Below the pieces are notes generated by a model, which was not told the origin of the DNA, did no database searches, and worked only from the letters and a program-made list of their open reading frames with translations. Made by a program: the position numbers and the translations under genes. 50,711 nt of DNA from Saprospiraceae bacterium (GTDB taxonomy: Bacteria > Bacteroidota > Bacteroidia > Chitinophagales > Saprospiraceae), in assembly GCA_025056735.1 (NCBI GenBank), contig JANWVR010000140.1, forward strand, positions 1 through 50,711. Direction: 5' to 3'. Below are positions 44,483-50,711 of this stretch, in pieces; positions within the stretch are counted from its first letter, which is position 1, and each line of letters starts with the position of its first letter.

Positions 44483-45694
44483 TCACGCCAGCTTCAACAC
44501 CCGCTCCGCGACCGTCTCGCCAATGGCCAACGACGCCGTCGCCGCTGGGCTGGGCGCGTTGCATACGTGCAGGATGCGCGGCGTTTCTAACAGGAGAAAA
44601 TCGTCGTGCAGATGCCCTTCAGGCGTGCAGGCCATAGCGCGCACGCCGCTGCGAGCGGGCAACACATCGTCGGGTTGTAGCTCCGGCACTAAGCGCTGCA
44701 GGGCGCGGACAAAATGTTTCTTAGAAAACGAGCGCTGCATTTCGGCCCAGCCGTCGCGCCAATAGCGGCGGGCTAAGCGCCGGAAGCCACGGAAAGCCAG
44801 CGCTTCGGCCAGCTCGCCCGGGTGAATGTCCCAGCGGCGATAGCCTTCGCGCCGAAAGGCGAACACGGCATTCGGCCCGGCCTCAATGCCGCCCGCAATT
44901 CGGCGCGTAAAGTGGACGCCGAGGAAGGGAAAGTTGGGGTTGGGCACGGGATAAATCAGATTGCGCACTAAGTGCTCGCGCTCCGGTTTCAGTTCATAGT
45001 ACTCGCCGCGAAAAGGTAGGATGCGCACTTCGGGTCGAGCGCCGCTGCTCAGGGCGACATGGTCGGAATACAGCCCGGCGCAGGTAACAACGCGCTTGGC
45101 TACCCCTTCCCAGGTGTCGGCCTCGATGCGCACGCCTTCGGAGGTAGTCTGCAAACGCTGCACGCGCGCGCCCGTGCGGATGATGCCGCCGGCCTGGGCG
45201 ATGAGTTCGGCCAATTGTTGCGCTACGCGGCCATAGTCGGTGATGCCGGTCTGTGGTACCCAGAGGGCAGCTACGGCGCGAACGTGCGGCTCGATTTCGC
45301 GCGCCTCGTCGGCGCCGAGTATTCGCAAGCCTGTGAGGCCGTTGGCCTGTCCGCGCTCATAGAGGACGTCAAGCGCTGGGCGTTCTTCGGGCGTGGTGGC
45401 AACGATGATTTTTCCGCAAATCTCGTAGGGCAAGCCATACTGCTGACAAAACTCGAGCAGCAGCCCATAGCCGCGCCGGCAGTTGAGGGCGCGCAGGCTG
45501 CCTGGGCGGTAATAGACGCCGCTGTGAATGACACCGCTGTTGCGACTGCTTTGGTGGGCCGCCACGTGGTTTTCCTTTTCCAAAACCAGCAAGCGCGCAT
45601 CGGGGCGGCGCCGAAGCAGCTGCCAGGCCGAGGCCAGACCCACGATGCCGCCGCCGACGACAGCAATATCGAATGTACTGTCTGACAGGCTCAT
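44483..45694 (-). CDS. lhgO: L-2-hydroxyglutarate oxidase
   Basis: The 403-residue flavoprotein oxidises L-2-hydroxyglutarate to 2-oxoglutarate. The FAD motif is IAVVGGGIVGLASAWQLLRRRP, followed by LVLEKENHVAAHQSSRNSGVIHSGVYY, characteristic of LhgO. Later parts include YEICGKIIVATTPEE, QTGITDYGRVAQQLAE, VTCAGLYSDHVA, RGEYYELKPE and the C-terminal LHVCNAPSPAATASLAIGETVAERV. Length is normal. It starts 7 nt after the fucosidase stop; the two are likely cotranscribed, though no metabolic link is obvious. Confidence 0.93.
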   Translation of the reverse strand: MSLSDSTFDIAVVGGGIVGLASAWQLLRRRPDARLLVLEKENHVAAHQSSRNSGVIHSGVYYRPGSLRALNCRRGYGLLLEFCQQYGLPYEICGKIIVATTPEERPALDVLYERGQANGLTGLRILGADEAREIEPHVRAVAALWVPQTGITDYGRVAQQLAELIAQAGGIIRTGARVQRLQTTSEGVRIEADTWEGVAKRVVTCAGLYSDHVALSSGARPEVRILPFRGEYYELKPEREHLVRNLIYPVPNPNFPFLGVHFTRRIAGGIEAGPNAVFAFRREGYRRWDIHPGELAEALAFRGFRRLARRYWRDGWAEMQRSFSKKHFVRALQRLVPELQPDDVLPARSGVRAMACTPEGHLHDDFLLLETPRILHVCNAPSPAATASLAIGETVAERVLKLA

Positions 45695-45701
45695 AGACGT
45701 A

Positions 45702-47864
45702 TCAATGCCCCAACGCTTCTACAGGGACGGGCATTCGTGCCCTTCCAACGGGTGCATAGGAGACGCGCAGACCCGCTTCGCCGCCGCTATTGAAATAGAA
45801 CAGTCGCAGCTGATGCCAGCCCTGCTGCAAGAAAGCCACGCCGCTGCGCTCGCGCAGGGAGTGGTCGCCGTCGTTGTCCACGATGGTCAGATTGTCCAAG
45901 TCTAAGCGCGACCCGTCGTCGGACTCCAAAAAAAACTCGTAGGCGCGCGTCTGCGGGGCAAAGAAGTAGCCCTTCCATACCATGCCACAGGGGCCTTGTT
46001 GGCAGCTGGGGTCGAGCTCAAAGCTGTTGACCACCGAGCGTTTGAGGATGGCGCCCTGCTGCAGTCCGGGTATGGTGTACTCCGGCGGACGCACCAGCTC
46101 TACTGTCAGGCCGCGCTGCGGCTGGCGAAACATGGACAGGCTGGGCATGAAAGCCGGCACACGCACGCGCAGGCTGTCTTCGCGGCTGGGCAACAGGCCC
46201 TGCCGGAAGGCCCGCACACGCACCAAAGCACTTTCGTCCAGCACAAACGGTCGCTCGTAGCGCGGCGAAAACTCTGAGGGCGCACTGCCGTCGGTGGTGT
46301 AATGCAGCGCAGCATCGGCAGTAACGCATGAGAGGGTGACGCGAGGCTTTGCAGAAGAGGAGTCGTACTCTACCCGGATATCGGGCGCGCCTACGAAAGC
46401 GCCGTAGTTGGCCACTTTGACCACAAACGCATACGGTGCGCTGAAGGCATTAGGATCGTAGAACGGTAAGTTGAGGATTGTGTTGCCGCCGCTGAGCTCC
46501 ACGCGCGGGCGATTTTTGGAGCCCAGCAGGGTAACGTCGGCGCCATAGGGCAGCTGCACATCGCGCAACAGAACGCGCCCGTCGCTGGGGTAGCGCGGCA
46601 GCAGGATGTACAGGCTGTTGGTTTTCGGATTGTAGGTATAAAACACCTCCTTAATCGCGTAGCCCGGGTCAGGGTTGAGGGTCTGTTTCAAAATGAAATC
46701 ACCTTTGGAGCGGTCGTGCTTGTAATTCAAGCTGCCGGCGCTCCACTGATACGGAATGCGCCAGCGGCGCGTGCCGTAGATGGCTTCGCCGTTGACGGCC
46801 AGCCACTTGCCCATTTCTGCAAGGCGCTCCTGCATGATGGGCGGTATTTTGCCGTAAGCGTCAGGGCCGATGTTGAGCAACAGGTTGCCGCCGCGGGCGA
46901 CGCGATCAATGAGGTGTAGCACGAGTGCCTGCGCGGAGCTGTAGTCCGAGGCGTTTTCGGCGCGGTTGTATCCGTAGGAATGGCCCATGCCGCGGCTTTC
47001 CTCCCAGGGGCGCTCGAAGTCCAGTTCGGGTTGGTATTCGGGCGTAAAGAAGCCGCCGTGCTGGAATCGGGTTCCGCTGCCCCAGCGGTCGTTCGTAACA
47101 ACGTACTCACGCACAGGACTTTGGTTGTAGAGCCAGGCTAAGAAGGCTTGCGAGCGCCAGACGTCAGGCGAGGCTTCCCAGTCGCCGTCGGCCCACAGCA
47201 CCCAGGGCTGATAGCGAGTGATGAGGTCATGCAGCTGCGGCAGCGCGTGCTCGTAGGCGTAGCGGTTGCGGTCTTGTTTCCACAAAGGATTGAACCACTC
47301 ATACAGCGAGTAATACAGGCCGGGCTTTACGGATGTCTTGCGCAGCGCTTCGAACAGCTCGCCCACTAAGTCGCGGCCCGGGCCGACGCTTTTGGCGTTC
47401 CAGGGGAAGCCCCAGGCGCGGTCGGCTTCGGTGCTGGGCCATAGACAGAAGCCATCGTGGTGTTTGGCCGTCAGCACGGCATAGCGCGCACCCGATTGCT
47501 GGATGACGGAAGCCCACTCGGCAGGGTCGAACAAGGGGGCGCGGAAGTCTTTGGCTAAGTCGTAATAGTTGCGCTTGCCAAAGGTTTTTTCATGAAATTC
47601 GCGCACTTTGCCCTCGTGGGCGTTGGTCTCCAGCGCGTGCTGATACCATTCGGCATAGTGTCCTACGGGCGCGTAAGCCGGTACGGAATAGACACCCCAG
47701 TGAATAAAGATGCCGAATTTGGCATCCAACCACCATTCGGGCACAGGGCGGCTATCTAAAGAATTCCAATTGGGGGCATACACCGGCTGCTCCTGGGCTA
47801 TGCCTCGAAGCGCCAGCAGGGTCAGCAGAAGGGTCAGGAAGCGGAGTCGCATAAGAGGAGCCAT
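45702..47864 (-). CDS. Alpha-L-fucosidase (GH29) with chitobiase-like C-terminal and PA14 domains
   Basis: The 720-residue secreted enzyme has a signal peptide (about 1-24) then a GH29 catalytic domain: EWWLDAKFGIFIHWGVYSVPAYAP, AKHHDGFCLWPS, GLYYSLYEW and the nucleophile Asp226 in PWVLWADGDWE. The GH29 catalytic and linker domain runs to about 500. A chitobiase-like C-terminal domain (about 540-620: LHYTTDGSAPSEFSPRYERPF) and a PA14-like domain (about 640-715: FLESDDGSRLDLDNLTIVDNDG) follow, likely for glycan binding. It removes fucose from glycans. ATG 47864 is used; ATG 47852 is also possible. It is 75 nt after the TPR gene. Confidence 0.92.
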   Translation of the reverse strand: MAPLMRLRFLTLLLTLLALRGIAQEQPVYAPNWNSLDSRPVPEWWLDAKFGIFIHWGVYSVPAYAPVGHYAEWYQHALETNAHEGKVREFHEKTFGKRNYYDLAKDFRAPLFDPAEWASVIQQSGARYAVLTAKHHDGFCLWPSTEADRAWGFPWNAKSVGPGRDLVGELFEALRKTSVKPGLYYSLYEWFNPLWKQDRNRYAYEHALPQLHDLITRYQPWVLWADGDWEASPDVWRSQAFLAWLYNQSPVREYVVTNDRWGSGTRFQHGGFFTPEYQPELDFERPWEESRGMGHSYGYNRAENASDYSSAQALVLHLIDRVARGGNLLLNIGPDAYGKIPPIMQERLAEMGKWLAVNGEAIYGTRRWRIPYQWSAGSLNYKHDRSKGDFILKQTLNPDPGYAIKEVFYTYNPKTNSLYILLPRYPSDGRVLLRDVQLPYGADVTLLGSKNRPRVELSGGNTILNLPFYDPNAFSAPYAFVVKVANYGAFVGAPDIRVEYDSSSAKPRVTLSCVTADAALHYTTDGSAPSEFSPRYERPFVLDESALVRVRAFRQGLLPSREDSLRVRVPAFMPSLSMFRQPQRGLTVELVRPPEYTIPGLQQGAILKRSVVNSFELDPSCQQGPCGMVWKGYFFAPQTRAYEFFLESDDGSRLDLDNLTIVDNDGDHSLRERSGVAFLQQGWHQLRLFYFNSGGEAGLRVSYAPVGRARMPVPVEALGH

Positions 47865-47939
47865 TTTTTGATGAAAGGCCGTTTGCGCACAGTTGCACGC
47901 AAAGAACGAATGTTTGGCGCGCAATTGCGAAGCCGTTTT

Positions 47940-49808
47940 TTATTGAATGAGTTGCCAGTAGTCCTCCGGCACGGGCGTTCCTGCGGCGCGGGCCTTTTCA
48001 GCATTTTCGCGAGCGCGGGCTTTGTCGCCCAGCATGTAGTAGCAGCGCGAACGGTTGAGTAGCGCCATGCCGTTGTTGGGCTGGACGGCAATGGCTTTGT
48101 CGAAGTCGGCCAATGCCTCGCGGTATTTCTGCTGCCCATTAAACAGCGAGGCGCCGCGCCCGTTAAGCGCGTCGGCGTCGTTGGGCGATAGCGCTAAAGC
48201 CTGGTTGAACGCCTCAATGGCTTTATCGTAGCGTTTCATGCGCTGATAAACCGTGCCCAACAGGACATGCCCTTTTGGGTTTTGCGGCGCTATTTGCACC
48301 ATGCGCTGGGCATAGGGCAGGGCTTGTTCCAGTTCTCCAAGTCGCACATGCGTAAGCGTTCGGATGTCCAACGAGGCGTAATGCTTGGGGTCGCCTTTCA
48401 GCGCTGCATCGGAGTCCTCGCCGGCTTTGCGCATGAGGGCCTCGTAGCGGCTGGCATTTTCGGGTTTTAGGGCTTCCTGGTAGTAATGGTTCGCCCGGTT
48501 GGAGCGCGGAACGGGCGCCGTGGGTGCATAGCGGATGGCCGTATCCCAAAGGCTTTCGGTGTTTTTCCAGGTGTCTAAATAGCGATAAGTCAGTACGCTA
48601 AATCCCGCAACAGCGGCCAAAAGCAGCCCCCAACTCAGCGGCTGGCGCACCGATGCTGGCGCATAAAGGGCTACCGACATGGCTAAAGCAAACGCAATCC
48701 CGATGTAAGGCACGTACGTATAGCGTTCAGCCAGCAACGTGTTGCCAATAGAGACGAACTGCGCCACCAGGATGATATTGGCCAGATAAAACAACGCTCC
48801 GAACACCAAAGCGCGATTGCGCCGGAAATACCACACCGCCCCTGCCACTGCCAGCAGCAGCACCGGTGAGGCTTGAACAAGCCAACCCAACCGATTGACC
48901 GGCGGATAAGGATGAAACGGCGACAGCGGCCAGGGCCAGAAAAACCGCCACACGTAAGCCAACAGCGTATGGCACCCAAAAAACAGCCGATGCGTCAGCG
49001 AATACATCTCGATGCTGGCCATCGCCTTTTGCGATTGAATGAGCACCGTAACCACGCCCATCGCAAAAGCCAAAGCGAAAAAAGGCGCCTTCTCTACCCA
49101 CAATTTGACCTCTCGGAAAGAACGCCCCCTCCAGTAGTCCAACGCCAGAAGCGTTAGCGGAAAGGCCACTGCCGCCGGCTTCGACAGCAGCGATAAGACG
49201 AACACACCCAGCGCCCACAGGTACAAAGTGCGCTTACCCGACGTCAGATAGCGCCAATAGGCAATGAGACCCAACAAATAAAAAAACGTGTAAAGCACGT
49301 CCTTGCGCTCCGAAATCCAGGCCACCGACTCCACGTGCATCGGATGCAGGGCAAACACAGCCGCTACAAACAGCGCTACCCAGCGCCGCCGCTCGGCCAG
49401 CAGCCAGACGAAGTAAAAGACCAGCCCCGCATTGACGATGTGCAGCAGCCAGTTGATGAAATAATAGGAAAACGGCTTCAACTCCGACAGCTGGTAGTTC
49501 AGCGCCAGCGTCAGGATGGTCAACGGGTGGTAGTTCGACACCACGGGCTGCGAAAAAATACCCTTCCAGTCTGGCCCACGCAGCAAAGCGTTTTCGACAA
49601 CGTAGAACTGGTCGTCCCAGTTGGTGAACTGATTGCTCAACATAGGCCAGAAGAGCACGCCGGTGAAGGCCATCAGGGCCAACACCCAGCCCCACGGAAA
49701 GCGATCCCCAGCCACCACCACCTTCTTAGGAGCCGCAGGGGCTGCTGCTGCCGCCGGCCTGGCCGAGGTTGAGATGCGTGTAGGCTTTTTTTTCGTCATG
49801 TCCGACAT
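47940..49808 (-). CDS. Multipass membrane protein with C-terminal TPRs (TMTC/GT-C-like)
   Basis: The 622-residue protein has a basic, Ala/Pro-rich N terminus, about ten membrane helices, and a C-terminal region of tetratricopeptide repeats (about 460-610: LLGTVYQRMKRYDKAIEAFNQALALSPND, GASLFNGQQKYREALADFDKAIAVQPNN). Motifs in the membrane part match GT-C glycosyltransferases of the TMTC/PMT type: NQFTNWDDQFYVVEN (loop acidic pair), YHPLTILTLALNY, ALHPMHVESVAWISERKDVL. Such proteins transfer sugars from lipid carriers to proteins; the sugar here is unknown. It precedes the fucosidase on the same strand. Confidence 0.85.
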   Translation of the reverse strand: MSDMTKKKPTRISTSARPAAAAAPAAPKKVVVAGDRFPWGWVLALMAFTGVLFWPMLSNQFTNWDDQFYVVENALLRGPDWKGIFSQPVVSNYHPLTILTLALNYQLSELKPFSYYFINWLLHIVNAGLVFYFVWLLAERRRWVALFVAAVFALHPMHVESVAWISERKDVLYTFFYLLGLIAYWRYLTSGKRTLYLWALGVFVLSLLSKPAAVAFPLTLLALDYWRGRSFREVKLWVEKAPFFALAFAMGVVTVLIQSQKAMASIEMYSLTHRLFFGCHTLLAYVWRFFWPWPLSPFHPYPPVNRLGWLVQASPVLLLAVAGAVWYFRRNRALVFGALFYLANIILVAQFVSIGNTLLAERYTYVPYIGIAFALAMSVALYAPASVRQPLSWGLLLAAVAGFSVLTYRYLDTWKNTESLWDTAIRYAPTAPVPRSNRANHYYQEALKPENASRYEALMRKAGEDSDAALKGDPKHYASLDIRTLTHVRLGELEQALPYAQRMVQIAPQNPKGHVLLGTVYQRMKRYDKAIEAFNQALALSPNDADALNGRGASLFNGQQKYREALADFDKAIAVQPNNGMALLNRSRCYYMLGDKARARENAEKARAAGTPVPEDYWQLIQ

Positions 49809-49916
49809 TTAATTAAATGCAAAAGATACCGCGCCGAAGCATCAGGGTCCTCCTGAGACATACCTGACGGGCAGCAAGCGCCCGATAGGCTGCGCGACCC
49901 GAAAAGAGCCAGGCAC

Positions 49917-50588
49917 TCAGACCAACAACCGCATAAGCGCGATGGCCAGGGCGGCGTTCTCCTCCTCGCGCGTCAGTTCCTTCACCAACACCGCCGCACG
50001 CGGGTTAGGCCCCGTAGCGCGCGCTCGATTGGTCAGGCTCACCGAACGACCGTTAGACAAAAGCACCTCGCTGTGCTGCTCAGCGGGCTTTTCTTCCACC
50101 TGCGCCAACAATCTGGCGCCTTTGTCCGCCGATAGCAGTGCATTGCCGGCGAAAACACCAAACGGCTCGCCATTGAGCCAGACCTCCACCTCCTTGTCTT
50201 TTTTCCGAAAAACAAACTCCCGGTCGTGCACGCGCGCCACGACCACCTTGTGCTTGCCAGAGGCCAGCCCGGCAAAGGCCACTATCGGCTCCTGAAAGAT
50301 GCTCAGCAAGTAGCCCATCGAAGTCGGGCGAAAACTGCCCTTACCGCGCACAGGCTGCTGATGAAGCGAAAGCAGCGAAAACATCTCGCCATCCCACGGC
50401 GCCAACTCCGGCATCAGCGCCTTCACCTGCTGGCGCAACTGCTCCAGCACATCTCGAAAAGCAGAGTTGTTGTTGCCCGACACCGAAAGACGAACATCGC
50501 TAAACGCTCGCTTGACTAAGTAAATCAAAGCCGTGATAAGAAAGGCCAGCGTCAGGGCCACTACCAAAAAACTAAATAAGAAACGCAT
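49917..50588 (-). CDS. Hypothetical protein with N-terminal membrane anchor, possible LURP-one/tubby-like fold
   Basis: The 223-residue protein has one membrane helix at about 2-24 (FLFSFLVVALTLAFLITALIYLV), a helical part (VLEQLRQQVKALMP) and a beta-rich domain (KHKVVVARVHDREFVFRKKDKEVEVWLNGEPFGVF) that faintly recalls LURP-one/scramblase beta barrels; this is a weak guess. The C-terminal segment ALAIALMRLLV is hydrophobic. The ATG at 50588 is chosen; an in-frame upstream extension to 50675 is not supported. Function unknown. Confidence 0.6.
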   Translation of the reverse strand: MRFLFSFLVVALTLAFLITALIYLVKRAFSDVRLSVSGNNNSAFRDVLEQLRQQVKALMPELAPWDGEMFSLLSLHQQPVRGKGSFRPTSMGYLLSIFQEPIVAFAGLASGKHKVVVARVHDREFVFRKKDKEVEVWLNGEPFGVFAGNALLSADKGARLLAQVEEKPAEQHSEVLLSNGRSVSLTNRARATGPNPRAAVLVKELTREEENAALAIALMRLLV

Positions 50589-50665
50589 ACTCAAAATGAA
50601 TGCGGACGCAGCACTCCACGCGCCCGGGTTTTCGGGCCGCAATTTACGCGCTTTGCCGCACCCCG

Positions 50666-50711
50666 TAACCGCCAAACTTGTTTGGCAAAGTAACCGCCAA
50701 ACTTGTTTGGC
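50666..50711. repeat. 25-bp tandem repeat containing the palindrome GCCAAACTTGTTTGGC, cut by the window end
   Basis: The unit, beginning TAACC and containing the palindrome GCCAAACTTGTTTGGC, starts at 50666 and again at 50691, with no intervening spacer. The second copy runs to the last base of the window, so the array may continue. Each palindrome has 7-bp arms around TT. Confidence 0.8.

Noticed and set aside
50666-50711. CRISPR array at the right edge
   Set aside because: Copies are directly adjacent with no spacers, and no cas gene is present in the window.

Overview
The window comes from a Bacteroidota chromosome, most likely Saprospiria or Chitinophagia; that rank is an inference. The evidence is a T9SS-type C-terminal sorting domain (42786-44369), a very large adhesin with SprB- and PKD-like repeats, promoters of the Bacteroidota form TAnnTTTG with a TTG about 19-21 nt upstream (clearest before the tRNA and the response regulator), few Shine-Dalgarno sequences, and Bacteroidota lipoproteins. 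Genes are densely packed with several convergent overlaps. No transposase, integrase, phage gene or CRISPR array was seen.

Layout. 1-6005 (-) is the 5' part of a giant secreted adhesin whose frame stays open to the window edge (2001 codons visible, 3' end missing). 6496-8921 (+) is a module of promoter, 27-codon leader ORF, CorA-type metal transporter, a small conserved secreted or membrane protein and a periplasmic/outer-membrane barrel-like protein. 8928-19986 (-) is a same-strand run. In transcription order it reads response regulator, histidine kinase, UDP-GlcNAc 2-epimerase, a 741-bp gap, WbpD-like acetyltransferase, WbpB-like oxidoreductase, Wzc-type tyrosine autokinase, Wzx-type flippase, glycosyltransferase, and glucose-1-phosphate cytidylyltransferase. 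This is an exopolysaccharide/O-antigen locus, part of which makes a diacetamido-uronic acid sugar. The polymerase, outer-membrane exporter, WbpA and WbpE are not in the window.

20217-33249 is mainly housekeeping and envelope genes: patatin lipase, GlgC, an NlpE-META lipoprotein, GrpE-DnaJ, a TlpA-like thioredoxin, a flavin reductase, a DUF1460 amidase-like protein, triosephosphate isomerase, an ScfR/IrrE-like regulator followed by a DUF3089 lipoprotein, an M48 protease and a small lipoprotein. tRNA-Val(TAC), with promoter and terminator, is at 33315-33465. 33711-44369 holds a putative HTH regulator, a VWA protein, a lipoprotein-type superoxide dismutase with terminator, riboflavin synthase, an AsmA-like protein, MutS2 and a T9SS-exported delta-60-repeat protein. 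44483-50588 (-) holds a membrane protein of unknown role, a TMTC-like multipass protein with TPRs, a multidomain alpha-L-fucosidase and L-2-hydroxyglutarate oxidase. The window ends inside a 25-bp tandem repeat carrying a palindrome.

The observations most worth checking are the leader ORF that overlaps corA by four bases (GTGA), the 14-copy two-cysteine repeat array in the giant adhesin, promoter elements lying only a few bases before start codons (leaderless mRNAs), the two-component system heading the polysaccharide run, a start-less 115-codon open frame in the 741-bp gap, and the palindromic repeats at 20135-20195 and at the right edge. All functions are assigned from motifs read by eye; no database search was run.
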